Source of the DNA: Brevibacillus fulvus
GTDB taxonomy: Bacteria > Bacillota > Bacilli > Brevibacillales > Brevibacillaceae
NCBI RefSeq assembly: GCF_016908525.1
Contig: NZ_JAFBEB010000002.1
Span: 124,001-188,000 of the forward strand
DNA length: 64,000 bases
Direction: 5' to 3'
Shown: piece after piece, positions 24,857-32,918 of the stretch
Layout: each line of letters begins with the position of its first letter
Position numbering within the stretch: the first letter of the stretch is position 1
Translations under genes and position numbers: made by a program
The notes under the pieces: generated by a model
Seen by the model: only the letters and a program-made list of their open reading frames with translations
Databases searched by the model: none
Told to the model about the DNA's origin: nothing

Positions 24857-25800
24857 TGGACGTCGTTACATTGGGAGAAGCGATGGTCTTGTTTGTCCCG
24901 ACTTCAGTCGCCCCGTTACGGTTTGCAGGTACGTTTGAGAAGACGATTGGCGGAGCGGAAGCCAATGTGGCGATTGCGCTGGCCAGGCTCGGTCATCAGG
25001 TCGGCTGGATGAGCCGTTTGGGAAATGATGAGTTTGGCTTGTATGTTCGGCAATACATCCGCGGGGAAGGCGTTGATACCTCGCGCGTCTTTTTTGATGA
25101 CCAGCATCCGACCGCCGTTTTTTTTAAAGAACGGCAACTGGGGCAAGATCCGAAAATATATTTTTATCGCAAAGGCTCGGCGGCCAGTCATATGAGCCCG
25201 GGCGATCTTGATGAAGCTTATCTGGCCCAGGCCAAATATTTGCATTTGACCGGGATCTTGCCCGCATTGAGTGCGTCTTGCCGGGCATTGACTTATCAGG
25301 TGATCGAACTGGCAAAGAAGCGTAATGTCCGCATCGTGTTTGATCCCAATATCCGCCTGAAGCTGTGGTCGATGGAAGAAGCCCGTCCCGTTTTAATGGA
25401 TATTGCCGCCCAATGCGATATTGTGCTGCCTGGTTTGGAAGAAGGCGAGCTGCTCACCGGCGCGAGCGACGAGCGGCAGATCGGGCACATATTGCTGCAA
25501 AACGGGGCTAAGGCGGTCGTCGTCAAACTGGGAGAACGAGGCGCCTATTATGTTACTCCCGAAGGCGGTGAATACGTCGCCGGTTACGAGGTGAAGCAGA
25601 TTGTCGATACGGTCGGGGCGGGAGACGGTTTTGCCGCTGGCTTTCTGTCGGGCTTGCTGCGCGGCTGGGGCTATCGCGAGGCGGTCAAGTTGGGCAACCG
25701 GGTCGGCTCCTACGCCTTGACTGTACCTGGTGATGTCGAAGGCTATCCGTTCTGGTCGCAGATTGATCCGGCTGCGCAAGGAAAAACGGTATTGCGATAA
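24856..25800 (+). CDS. kdgK: 2-keto-3-deoxygluconate kinase (PfkB family)
   Basis: A PfkB/ribokinase-fold kinase of about 314 residues. The N-terminal motif GGAEANVAIALARLG and the C-terminal DTVGAGDGFAAGF, with the catalytic Asp and anion hole, are both present. It phosphorylates KDG to KDPG. ATG 24856 shares a base with the uxaB stop; GTG at 24853 is equally possible. It is followed after 16 bases by the aldolase that uses its product. Confidence 0.92.
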   Translation: MDVVTLGEAMVLFVPTSVAPLRFAGTFEKTIGGAEANVAIALARLGHQVGWMSRLGNDEFGLYVRQYIRGEGVDTSRVFFDDQHPTAVFFKERQLGQDPKIYFYRKGSAASHMSPGDLDEAYLAQAKYLHLTGILPALSASCRALTYQVIELAKKRNVRIVFDPNIRLKLWSMEEARPVLMDIAAQCDIVLPGLEEGELLTGASDERQIGHILLQNGAKAVVVKLGERGAYYVTPEGGEYVAGYEVKQIVDTVGAGDGFAAGFLSGLLRGWGYREAVKLGNRVGSYALTVPGDVEGYPFWSQIDPAAQGKTVLR

Positions 25801-25816
25801 GCGAGGAGGGAAACGA

Positions 25817-26473
25817 ATGCTGGCCAAACAGCGTTTGCTGGACAAAATTTTGGAGAACGGCGTGATTGCCGTCATCCGCAAAGTGCCGCTGGAGCAAATC
25901 GACCAGTTGGCGCATAGCCTGATTGCCGGCGGAGTGACAGCTTTGGAGGTTACGGTAGATCACCCCGATGCCTATGCGGCGATTCAAACATTGTCCCGCC
26001 ATTTTGACGGGCAAGCGGTCATTGGAGCAGGCACCGTCCTCGATGCGGAATCGGCAAAACTGGCAATTCAGCATGGCGCTCAGTTTTTGCTGAGTCCCAG
26101 TTTGCATCCGGAAGTCATCCGTACGGCGCTGCGCTACGGCAAAGTAGCTGTTCCGGGGGTGATGACCCCGACCGAGATAATTCAGGCTGTGCAGCTGGGG
26201 GCCGATCTGGTGAAAGTATTCCCGGCGTCGGCCTTGGGCGTAAAATATATCAAGGATGTAAAGAGCGTATTTTCCCATGTTCCGATGATTCCGACTGGAG
26301 GAGTGGATGCGGAAAATGCTTCCGCTTTTGTTCAGGCCGGAGCGGCGGCAGTCGGTGTCGGCGGCAATTTGATCAACAAGCAAGCTATGGCTGAAGGAAA
26401 GTATGAGCAAATTACCAAACTGGCCCGTCAGCTCGTGCAGACGGTGAGTCGCGCCAGAGAAGAGCAACGGTAA
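25817..26473 (+). CDS. kdgA: KDPG aldolase (2-keto-3-deoxy-6-phosphogluconate aldolase)
   Basis: A 218-residue class I aldolase of the KDPG/KHG family. ALEVTVDHPDA carries the catalytic Glu and LVKVFPAS the Schiff-base Lys. It splits KDPG into pyruvate and glyceraldehyde 3-phosphate, the last step of the route laid out in this operon. ATG at 25817 with GAGGAGGG upstream. A strong terminator follows directly, marking the operon end. Confidence 0.95.
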   Translation: MLAKQRLLDKILENGVIAVIRKVPLEQIDQLAHSLIAGGVTALEVTVDHPDAYAAIQTLSRHFDGQAVIGAGTVLDAESAKLAIQHGAQFLLSPSLHPEVIRTALRYGKVAVPGVMTPTEIIQAVQLGADLVKVFPASALGVKYIKDVKSVFSHVPMIPTGGVDAENASAFVQAGAAAVGVGGNLINKQAMAEGKYEQITKLARQLVQTVSRAREEQR

Positions 26474-26477
26474 CGGC

Positions 26478-26514
26478 AAAGCCAAGTCCGGGAAAGGTGC
26501 GGACTTGGCTTTGT
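26478..26514 (+). terminator. Terminator of the uronate operon
   Basis: A perfect 13-bp stem: AAAGCCAAGTCCG (26478-26490) with its complement at 26500-26512, then a modest T-rich tail. Confidence 0.85.
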
Positions 26515-26885
26515 TTGTCAATGGGCTAAAGCCTGTTTAATTTGGAAAAAGGCAGATTTTAATGCGCTTTTAAGAAGCAGGACTTACAATAAAAACAAAC
26601 CAGCAGGTCTTGTTTGCCGGCATCATTTTCCGGCTGCAAAATGGGCGCGCGGAACGGGAAAAAAGCGCCGTCGTGACGGCGAATCATTCGTTGTCTAGTT
26701 CTAGCGAATCATTTCGAATGATGTCGGCACCAATTTCTAAATTAAATATAGACTTATGCCAAGGAATATTATATTATCACATTGGTAGCAGCAAACAGGT
26801 TAGTAGATGTCCAGACAAAACATCTATTTTCTTCCAATTCAGGATGAAAATAGGAAACTGAAAATCTAGCAATGGGGAGATCTCT
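26515..26885. other. Intergenic region before the acidic secreted protein
   Basis: About 370 bases, more AT-rich toward the downstream gene. I see no gene, no clear promoter boxes and no conserved RNA. The ribosome site of the next gene (GGGGAGATC) is at its end. Confidence 0.5.
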
Positions 26886-27620
26886 ATGTTTAAAAAATTG
26901 TCAGTAACGATTCTATCATCTTTACTGGTTGTCGGACTTGTTCCAGCAAGCTCCAATGCAACAGTAGCAACCAAAAATATCAAAGCCGATTATCACAACA
27001 TCACCGTGAAGTATAACGGTTCCGTTGTCTCCACTGACCTTGAGCCTTTCATTGTCAACGGTTCTACTTTTATTCCGCTTCGCATGATGGCCAATGTATT
27101 CAACAAAAATATCGCGTGGGATGGCACTACATACACGATCAATGTAACCGACAAGCCGGACGCGACGGTATCGTCCTTGCAAGCGCAAATCGCGCAAAAA
27201 GATGCGCAAATCAAGAGCTTGCAAACCCAAGTGTCCAACTTGCAAGACAGTCTGAACGACGACGATGATGACGATATCGATGATGCTCTCAGCGATTTGG
27301 AAGATCAATTGAACGATGATTACGAAGACTACGAAGATCTCGAATGGGATATCTCCTTGGATGGAGACGAAGATGAAGTTGAAGTAGAGATCGCGATCGA
27401 CTATGACGAGTATGGCGATGATTTCGACGATCTTGACGACGATGGCGACATCGAAAGTCTTGTTGAAGACATCATGAATGACATTTGGGATGAAGATGAT
27501 TTCGAAGATGCCGATATTACTGGTACCATCGTTGACAGCTCCGATGACGATGACGAAATCGTTGACTTCGAAGGCGATGTCGACGACGACACCATGTATT
27601 ATGATGGTGACGAAATCTAA
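26886..27620 (+). CDS. Secreted copper-amine-oxidase-N-domain protein with extreme acidic tail
   Basis: A 244-residue protein. A signal peptide covers about 1-28. A copper amine oxidase N-terminal (stalk) domain follows, with ITVKYNGSVV, STFIPLRMMANVF and IAWDGTTYTINV (about 38-95). A short heptad-like coiled coil (SSLQAQIAQKDAQIKSLQTQ) comes next. The final 121 residues contain 63 Asp or Glu and no Lys or Arg. Such a tail could bind calcium or other cations at the cell surface, but no EF-hand loop is evident. The stalk domain is common in Paenibacillaceae-type secreted proteins. Function unknown. Confidence 0.8.
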   Translation: MFKKLSVTILSSLLVVGLVPASSNATVATKNIKADYHNITVKYNGSVVSTDLEPFIVNGSTFIPLRMMANVFNKNIAWDGTTYTINVTDKPDATVSSLQAQIAQKDAQIKSLQTQVSNLQDSLNDDDDDDIDDALSDLEDQLNDDYEDYEDLEWDISLDGDEDEVEVEIAIDYDEYGDDFDDLDDDGDIESLVEDIMNDIWDEDDFEDADITGTIVDSSDDDDEIVDFEGDVDDDTMYYDGDEI

Positions 27621-27635
27621 TTGTAAAGTAACAGC

Positions 27636-27668
27636 AAACCACCCGGTGACAAAGCCGGGTGGTTTTTT
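27636..27668 (+). terminator. Terminator between convergent genes
   Basis: AAACCACCCGG pairs with CCGGGTGGTTT around a short loop and is followed by Ts. Flanking A/T runs on both sides could let it serve the minus-strand gene too. Confidence 0.85.
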
Positions 27669-27698
27669 GCTGTTTGGCGATTGTTTTCGCGCCAGTTA

Positions 27699-27923
27699 TT
27701 ATCGCGGATACAGCTGGATTTCTCCGGGGAACAACCGCTGCAGCTGCAGGAGCTGGCGGTCGGTCAACCGGCTGGTCACGATAGCCAGCTGTCCTTGCTC
27801 AAGCGGCAAGCCCTCCATCGGATCTTCAACTACATGGGCAATGCCCATTGCTTCCAATGCGCGCGTATAATCGGCGGCATCATCCCAGTTGGTGACAAAA
27901 TAGTACGATTTGTTTTCAGCCAC
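27699..27923 (-). CDS. Small hypothetical protein
   Basis: A 74-residue soluble protein beginning (G/M)AENKSYYFVTNWDDAADY and ending GEIQLYPR. No family recognised. A GTG at 27923 has AAAGGAG eleven bases upstream; the frame stays open farther upstream but without a better start. The aromatic start and a Glu/Gln/Leu-rich end give no functional clue. It is convergent with the acidic secreted protein and divergent from the aldehyde dehydrogenase gene. Confidence 0.55.
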   Translation of the reverse strand: MAENKSYYFVTNWDDAADYTRALEAMGIAHVVEDPMEGLPLEQGQLAIVTSRLTDRQLLQLQRLFPGEIQLYPR

Positions 27924-28097
27924 GAGCAGTAACACTCCTTTCCAGCGATAGTATTTGCCATCAAGGCGAAAATTACAGCATTGCGTTTGTCGAACGAAAT
28001 GGCAAGCGCTTGTTGCAAGTCCCACGCATGATTTATCCTCCGACTCATATCCATATATTGTAACTCGAGAAAGGATTTGAAGGAGGCGTCAATCATT

Positions 28098-29618
28098 ATG
28101 ATTTATGTTGAGCCGGGAAAAGATGGGGCAAAAGTATCCTTTAAAAAGCGGTATGAAAATTTTATCGGAGGGAAATGGGTACCTCCGGTTAACGGTGAAT
28201 ATTTCGAGAATGTGACCCCAGTGACCGGACAGGTATTTTGCGAGGTACCGCGTTCTTCGGCAGAAGATATCGAATTGGCTCTCGATGCAGCGCATGCCGC
28301 CAAAGATGCCTGGGGCCGGACTTCCCCAGCCGAACGCGCTGTGCTTTTAAATAAAATCGCCGATCGCATCGAAGCCAATCTGGAAACATTGGCGGTTGCC
28401 GAGACGTGGGACAATGGCAAACCGATCCGCGAAGCGCTCGCTGCCGATTTGCCTTTGGCGATCGATCATTTCCGCTATTTTGCCGGATGCGTCCGGGCGC
28501 AGGAGGGCAGTCTCAGCCAGATTGACGAACATACCGTTGCTTATCATTTTCACGAGCCGCTTGGCGTCGTCGGACAAATTATCCCGTGGAATTTCCCGCT
28601 GTTGATGGCTGTCTGGAAATTGGCGCCGGCTTTGGCGGCAGGAAACTGCGTAGTGTTGAAACCGGCTGAACAAACGCCGGCCTCTGTGCTCGTCTTCCTG
28701 GAGCTGATTGAAGATTTGTTGCCGCCGGGTGTGGTCAACGTCGTCAATGGCTTTGGCCTGGAAGCCGGCAAACCGTTGGCGACCAACAGCCGAATTGCCA
28801 AAATTGCCTTTACCGGCGAGACGACAACCGGTCGCCTGATTATGCAATATGCGTCGCAAAATCTCATTCCGGTCACACTGGAGCTCGGCGGGAAGTCTCC
28901 CAACATTTTCTTCGAAGATGTTTGCGCCAAAGATGACGCTTTCTTTAACAAAGCGGTTGAAGGGTTTGTCCTGTTTGCGCTTAATCAGGGAGAAGTCTGC
29001 ACCTGTCCGTCCCGCGCCTTCATTCAGGAGTCGATTTACGAACCGTTTATGGAAAAAGCGTTGGCCCGGGTCGCTTCCATCAAACAAGGCAATCCGCTCG
29101 ATACGGAAACCATGATCGGAGCGCAAGCTTCTTCCGAGCAGTTGGAGAAGATCTTGTCTTACCTCGACATCGGCAAGCAAGAAGGCGCGGAATGCCTGAT
29201 TGGCGGCGAGCGCAATCTGCTGTCCGGTGAATTGGAAGGCGGCTACTATGTCAAACCGACCGTCTTTAAAGGGCATAACAAGATGAGAATCTTCCAGGAA
29301 GAAATTTTTGGACCGGTCGTTTCCGTCGCTACCTTTAAAGACCAGGCAGAAGCAGTAGAAATGGCCAACGATACGCTGTATGGTCTGGGAGCAGGCGTCT
29401 GGACGCGGGATGGCAGTCTGGCATACCGGATGGGCAGAGCCATTCAGGCTGGACGCGTCTGGACCAACTGCTATCATGCTTATCCAGCCCATGCTGCCTT
29501 TGGCGGATATAAAGTATCCGGCATCGGACGGGAAAATCACAAGATGATGCTGAGCCACTACCAGCAAACGAAAAACTTGCTCGTCAGCTACAGCCCGGAT
29601 GCGCTTGGCCTGTTCTGA
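28098..29618 (+). CDS. Aldehyde dehydrogenase (AcoD/ExaC-like)
   Basis: A 506-residue NAD-dependent aldehyde dehydrogenase, ordinary family length. The glutamate motif [11 protein letters not shown] and the catalytic Cys motif [11 protein letters not shown] are intact, and [10 protein letters not shown] marks the cofactor site. Closest in type to acetaldehyde/chloroacetaldehyde dehydrogenases. The ATG at 28098 has AAGGAGG upstream. The DUF779 gene 40 bases downstream is a well-known companion of this ALDH group. A 10-bp palindrome CAAGCGCTTG sits about 90 bases before the start. Confidence 0.95.
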   Translation: MIYVEPGKDGAKVSFKKRYENFIGGKWVPPVNGEYFENVTPVTGQVFCEVPRSSAEDIELALDAAHAAKDAWGRTSPAERAVLLNKIADRIEANLETLAVAETWDNGKPIREALAADLPLAIDHFRYFAGCVRAQEGSLSQIDEHTVAYHFHEPLGVVGQIIPWNFPLLMAVWKLAPALAAGNCVVLKPAEQTPASVLVFLELIEDLLPPGVVNVVNGFGLEAGKPLATNSRIAKIAFTGETTTGRLIMQYASQNLIPVTLELGGKSPNIFFEDVCAKDDAFFNKAVEGFVLFALNQGEVCTCPSRAFIQESIYEPFMEKALARVASIKQGNPLDTETMIGAQASSEQLEKILSYLDIGKQEGAECLIGGERNLLSGELEGGYYVKPTVFKGHNKMRIFQEEIFGPVVSVATFKDQAEAVEMANDTLYGLGAGVWTRDGSLAYRMGRAIQAGRVWTNCYHAYPAHAAFGGYKVSGIGRENHKMMLSHYQQTKNLLVSYSPDALGLF

Positions 29619-29657
29619 GCGAGATGTGCGGTTAGCCCGCAAAAGGGAGGGTAGGCA

Positions 29658-30023
29658 ATGGTCGCCCGAGTGTTGGCTACACAAGAAGCATTGAACCTGA
29701 TTGAACGTCTTGCGGCTCGCTACGGTCCGCTGCTCTTTCATCAGTCGGGAGGGTGCTGTGATGGCAGTTCACCGATGTGTTACCCGCAAAATGAGTTTCT
29801 CATCGGCGAACAGGATGTCCGATTGGGGGAGATCGGCGGCATGCCGTTTTATATGAGCCGGCCGCAATTTGAATATTGGAAACATACCCAGTTGATTATC
29901 GATGTGGTCCCGGGAAGAGGCGGGATGTTTTCGCTGGAAGGGCCGGAAGGGTTGCGTTTTCTGACCCGCTCGCGGGTTTTTACGGAAGAAGAAGCGAAAA
30001 TTTTACGGGAAACGGAATCGTAA
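29658..30023 (+). CDS. DUF779 domain protein, companion of aldehyde dehydrogenase
   Basis: A 121-residue DUF779 protein. The N-terminal motif FHQSGGCCDGSSPMC has three closely placed Cys, suggesting metal or redox chemistry; the centre reads GGMPFYMSRPQFEYWKHTQ. DUF779 genes occur beside acoD/exaC-type aldehyde dehydrogenases in many bacteria; their role is unsettled. AAAGGGAGGG precedes the ATG. A terminator follows within ten bases, so the pair forms a two-gene operon. Confidence 0.9.
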   Translation: MVARVLATQEALNLIERLAARYGPLLFHQSGGCCDGSSPMCYPQNEFLIGEQDVRLGEIGGMPFYMSRPQFEYWKHTQLIIDVVPGRGGMFSLEGPEGLRFLTRSRVFTEEEAKILRETES

Positions 30024-30030
30024 GGAAGCC

Positions 30031-30065
30031 AAAAGCCGCACTGCTGATGCGGCTTTTGTTTTTTT
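30031..30065 (+). terminator. Terminator after the ALDH-DUF779 pair
   Basis: AAAAGCCGCA pairs perfectly with TGCGGCTTTT around a 7-base loop, followed by GTTTTTTT. Confidence 0.9.
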
Positions 30066-30071
30066 AAGCGC

Positions 30072-30503
30072 TTACTTGTCGTGATGGACAATCTTTTCGA
30101 ACAGGTTGGCAAACGTCTCCAATTCCTCCGGTGTCAAACAAGACAAGTAGCGGGAAAAGACTTCTTTGGCGATCCGCAGATCATGGATCACGCTCTCTTT
30201 CCCTTTGTCGGTCAATGAAACAAACACATTGCGGCGATCATGCTCTCCGTAGAATCGGGTCAACAACCCGTTTTGCACCAATCGTTCGATCATGGTCGAG
30301 ATGGCACTCGTCTTCACTTCCATCAAATCGGCCAATTGACTGATCGTACATGGTCCATTGTTCATAATATATCGCATCAAATAAAATTGAGTTCGCGTCA
30401 GGATCGCCGAGCTGTTTTGCTGCAGCTCGGCATCCACTTTGCGGCGTGTTTTCCACATGGCTTCCCATACCCGGTACAGATTTTTATCCATTCCGCTATC
30501 CAT
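30072..30503 (-). CDS. MarR family transcriptional regulator
   Basis: A 143-residue winged-helix MarR protein. The recognition region reads CTISQLADLMEVKTSAISTM, followed by the wing with GEHDRRNVFVSLTDKG, whose DxR motif is typical. It is convergent with the ALDH operon, so it could control that operon, itself, or unlinked genes. Its upstream region and that of the ALDH gene share the 10-mer ATTGTAACTC, a hint rather than proof. The stop codon lies in a TAAGCGCTTA palindrome. An internal ATG four codons in is another possible start. Confidence 0.9.
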   Translation of the reverse strand: MDSGMDKNLYRVWEAMWKTRRKVDAELQQNSSAILTRTQFYLMRYIMNNGPCTISQLADLMEVKTSAISTMIERLVQNGLLTRFYGEHDRRNVFVSLTDKGKESVIHDLRIAKEVFSRYLSCLTPEELETFANLFEKIVHHDK

Positions 30504-30684
30504 TGAAGTAACGCTCCTTTTTTCCTGATCTCCTCTTATTGTAACTCATTTCGACAAGTTGTGCGGACCTCCGCCGACGATGCAATATTAAAGAAAATTT
30601 ACAAAATTATCATAGAAATCAGGTTTCTGCAACGAACGAAGCGGGTATGATGTTAGTAACCGGAAACGAAAGAGGGAGACGTCA

Positions 30685-30873
30685 TTGAAACTGGTTTTTA
30701 CCGACACAACATGCAAAACGTGCAAAATTCGATTGACTCAATATGAAAGCGAAAATTTCTCATCTTTATGCATGGAGTGTTATCGTGAACTCGCGGATAT
30801 GCGTCAAGAGAGAAGCGAGTTTTTTGCGGATAAAAAAAAACCGTCCTGTACGCAAGGACGGTCTGGAGAGTAA
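30685..30873 (+). CDS. Small zinc-ribbon-like protein
   Basis: A 62-residue protein with two Cys pairs, CKTC near residue 10-13 and CMEC near 29-32, separated as in a treble-clef or zinc ribbon. An acidic/basic helix follows. TTG start at 30685 with GAGGGAG upstream. The last dozen codons overlap a terminator hairpin of the convergent coat gene, so the C-terminus is probably not conserved. Family not recognised; metal binding is inferred from the cysteines. Confidence 0.6.
   Translation: MKLVFTDTTCKTCKIRLTQYESENFSSLCMECYRELADMRQERSEFFADKKKPSCTQGRSGE
30832..30861 (-). terminator. Terminator of the coat protein gene
   Basis: On the minus strand CCGTCCT pairs with AGGACGG and is followed by nine T. 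It lies inside the 3' end of the convergent zinc-ribbon gene. Confidence 0.85.
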
Positions 30874-30876
30874 AGT

Positions 30877-31434
30877 TTAAACCATCACCGGTTGGCGTTG
30901 ATACGCCTCGACCATTGTATTCATAGTGTGGTCAGCCAATTGCGGTGTTTGGTAGAAGCCGCGTGCGTTCATATATTGCCAAGTTTCATAAGCCATTTCT
31001 TGGCAAAGGTTGGCGCCGCTGATATGGTATTGTCTGATTTGCGGGTCTACACATTCATTTGCCCACATCATGCTGACCATCGATCCGTTTTTATGCCAGT
31101 TGAGCATGATTGTGGAAATGGTCAAATCGGAAAGGCGGGATGGATGCGGGTTGGGCGGAACCATTTGCGGGTTGTGAAGGCCGACTGAGGTTTGCTCCAT
31201 CATGCGCATTTGCGGCACATGCGGCATATTGGTCACGTTTACTCCTTTGCCCAACAGCAAGTTGATGCCTTGTTGGTAGGCGTTAATCACTGTGCGCTGA
31301 TGCCGAGTGATCATATTTTTCAACTGGGGATCTTGCGCCATCTCCGCAAACAGACCATGCATCTCGATTTCCGCATGTTTGGTGCGGAGCGCTTCCTGGG
31401 TTTCCAAAAATTCATGGGCAGCAAAACGTTGCAT
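30877..31434 (-). CDS. Spore coat protein, CotF-like
   Basis: A 185-residue protein of the CotF-like coat family. It is rich in Met, His and Gln, and is built of helices: an N-terminal FLETQEALRTKHAEIEMHGL segment, then a ferritin-like helix pair with HQRTVINAYQQGINLLLGKG, and CQEMAYETWQYMNARGFYQTP near the C-terminus. Such proteins assemble in the inner coat of endospores and would be made in the mother cell. GGAGG precedes the ATG. It is a monocistronic gene with its own terminator. Confidence 0.85.
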   Translation of the reverse strand: MQRFAAHEFLETQEALRTKHAEIEMHGLFAEMAQDPQLKNMITRHQRTVINAYQQGINLLLGKGVNVTNMPHVPQMRMMEQTSVGLHNPQMVPPNPHPSRLSDLTISTIMLNWHKNGSMVSMMWANECVDPQIRQYHISGANLCQEMAYETWQYMNARGFYQTPQLADHTMNTMVEAYQRQPVMV

Positions 31435-31532
31435 GAAATACCTCCTGATCAGATGGTGATGTAATTGGTTACACGATCGGTATAACCGAGACTATTTTTC
31501 CCAGTTTTGATTTTCTTATGAAAAGGCAACAC

Positions 31533-31564
31533 AAAAGGCAGGAACAACAAGTTCCTGCCTTTTG
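31533..31564 (-). terminator. Terminator of the tRNA-Lys gene
   Basis: AAAAGGCAGGAAC pairs perfectly with GTTCCTGCCTTTT around AACAA; on the minus strand a T-run follows the stem. Confidence 0.85.
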
Positions 31565-31577
31565 CTTAAAGATGATA

Positions 31578-31653
31578 TGGTGAGGTATGCAGGGTTCGAA
31601 CCTGCGACCTGCTGATTAAGAGTCAGCTGCTCTACCAACTAAGCTAATACCCC
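31578..31653 (-). tRNA. tRNA-Lys (anticodon CTT)
   Basis: 76 bases including an encoded CCA. Acceptor GGGGTAT pairs with ATACCTC (one wobble). The anticodon stem GCTGA/TCAGC holds the loop CTCTTAA, giving anticodon CTT for AAG codons. The T-arm is GCAGG-TTCGAAC-CCTGC. It has its own promoter and terminator. Confidence 0.95.
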
Positions 31654-31673
31654 GTATCTCGTTTACAAAAACA

Positions 31674-31702
31674 ATCTTATCATAAAATCGTTGCTCTTGC
31701 AA
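31674..31702 (-). promoter_or_regulatory. Sigma-A-type promoter of tRNA-Lys
   Basis: On the minus strand: TTGCAA, 17 bases, TAAGAT, ending 21 bases before the tRNA 5' end. Confidence 0.7.
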
Positions 31703-31822
31703 GGATTTGATAAAATTTATTTGATCGAGAAATTACGCCGCAGAATGCAATCGGCGCTTTTTTTATAACAGCAGATGCTGAAAACAATCTGCCCTCAAAC
31801 AGGGGAGCGGACAGAGATACAG

Positions 31823-31858
31823 GAAAAAAAGGAACCCTCTGCCCAAGCAGAAGGTTCC
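31823..31858 (-). terminator. Terminator of the cupredoxin lipoprotein gene
   Basis: On the minus strand GGAACCTTCTGC pairs with GCAGAGGGTTCC (one mismatch) around a four-base loop, then seven T. Confidence 0.85.
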
Positions 31859-31879
31859 ATAAAATAACAATTATATCAA

Positions 31880-32290
31880 TTATTCTTCAACAATCAGTTT
31901 ACCGGTCATCGTGTCATGGCCAGCACCGCACATAACGGAGCATTTAAATTCAAATTCACCAGCTTTGTCAGCAGTGAATTCTGCGCTGCCATCACCTTGA
32001 ATGTTTACATTGAAATCAGGGATTTCAATACCGTGCATACCTTCACTGTTTGCCAAAGTCAATTTAACTTTGTCGCCTTTTTTCACGTGAATTTCTTTTT
32101 GGTCAAACTCGAAGTTTTTCGCATTCAACGTGATTTCTTGTGCGCCGCTAGCGGAATCGCTGGAGCTTGCAGCTTGAGAAGCACTGGAATCAGCTGCTGG
32201 TGCACTGCTGGATTCGCTGCTACCGCAACCAGCCAAAGACAAAGCGACTACAGAAGCCAAGATAAAGGATGCAACAACGTTCTTTTTCAT
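31880..32290 (-). CDS. Cupredoxin lipoprotein with a CuA-type motif
   Basis: A 136-residue exported lipoprotein. The signal peptide ends LSLAGC; a Ser/Ala linker of about 30 residues follows, then a cupredoxin domain (about 52-136). A His in SEGMHGIEIP and the block CSVMCGAGHDTM provide H, C-x3-C-x3-H-x2-M, the ligand pattern of the binuclear CuA centre of cytochrome oxidase subunit II. No membrane hairpin is present, so it is not a true CoxII. It may be a membrane-tethered electron carrier or copper chaperone. The ATG at 32290 is chosen since the upstream TTG would lie inside the GGAGG ribosome site. Confidence 0.85.
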   Translation of the reverse strand: MKKNVVASFILASVVALSLAGCGSSESSSAPAADSSASQAASSSDSASGAQEITLNAKNFEFDQKEIHVKKGDKVKLTLANSEGMHGIEIPDFNVNIQGDGSAEFTADKAGEFEFKCSVMCGAGHDTMTGKLIVEE

Positions 32291-32344
32291 AACCTGATTT
32301 ACCTCCAAAGAATTTCAATTAGGGTGTAACTTAAGTACTGCTAT

Positions 32345-32373
32345 ACTATACACAATTTTTTTTCGGTTCGCAA
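32345..32373 (-). promoter_or_regulatory. Sigma-A-type promoter of the cupredoxin gene
   Basis: On the minus strand: TTGCGA, 17 bases, TATAGT, about 55 bases before the start codon. Confidence 0.7.
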
Positions 32374-32606
32374 ACCATTTAGCCACTTTAGAGGTCTTCG
32401 TAAGCTAAAGTTCGTTTTTTCGACAAATTTTTCGGGTGAAAGGCAGGCTTTTCGCCGGGAAAGGAGGGAGGGTTCGGATGGGGTAGTTCGTTTTGGTCAC
32501 AACGAGGCAAGGCGTGGTCGTCCGGAAATGGGGGGAAGAGTTGTTTTGTTTCGGGAAAGCGAGGCATGCGGAGAAAAACCGAATCGAGGACAGGAGGAAG
32601 CGGAAC

Positions 32607-32918
32607 TCAGTCCTCCTCCATAAACTGACGCAGTCGTTCCTTCGCCATTTCTGGATTGGCGTCCAATTGAAAAAGTAAATTCAAGTTACTGGACGATGTA
32701 ATTCTTCGCTTGGTCGCATGGTAAAGCTGCTGTTTCTGGTGTTTGATGATAGTCATAATTTCCACCGTAGGCAGAACGACCGCTTTCATTCTAAGCAATT
32801 GATTCAGGCCGGCAATCAGTTCTTTCACAGAGGTGGCGTCCTCATTATTCGGTATGGTAAAAATCCGATGAATGACCTCTTTGATGTAAGCCTTTTGATC
32901 TTTATTTGCATAGTTCAT
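32607..32918 (-). CDS. Hypothetical protein
   Basis: A 103-residue, Gln/Lys-rich, helical soluble protein, beginning MNYANKDQKAYIKEVIH and ending RLRQFMEED. No family recognised. The ATG at 32918 has AAGGGGGA six bases upstream, and codon use looks native, so the gene is probably real. A hairpin with a T-run lies in its presumed leader (about 33045-33085 on the minus strand), which might attenuate expression. Confidence 0.65.
   Translation of the reverse strand: MNYANKDQKAYIKEVIHRIFTIPNNEDATSVKELIAGLNQLLRMKAVVLPTVEIMTIIKHQKQQLYHATKRRITSSSNLNLLFQLDANPEMAKERLRQFMEED

Noticed and set aside
27995-28020. TGGCAA...TTGC before the aldehyde dehydrogenase gene as a sigma-54 promoter
   Set aside because: The spacing between the GG and GC elements is two bases too long; it is better read as part of a palindrome.
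28347-29741. A 464-codon open frame on the minus strand
   Set aside because: Antisense to the aldehyde dehydrogenase; composition is that of a shadow frame.
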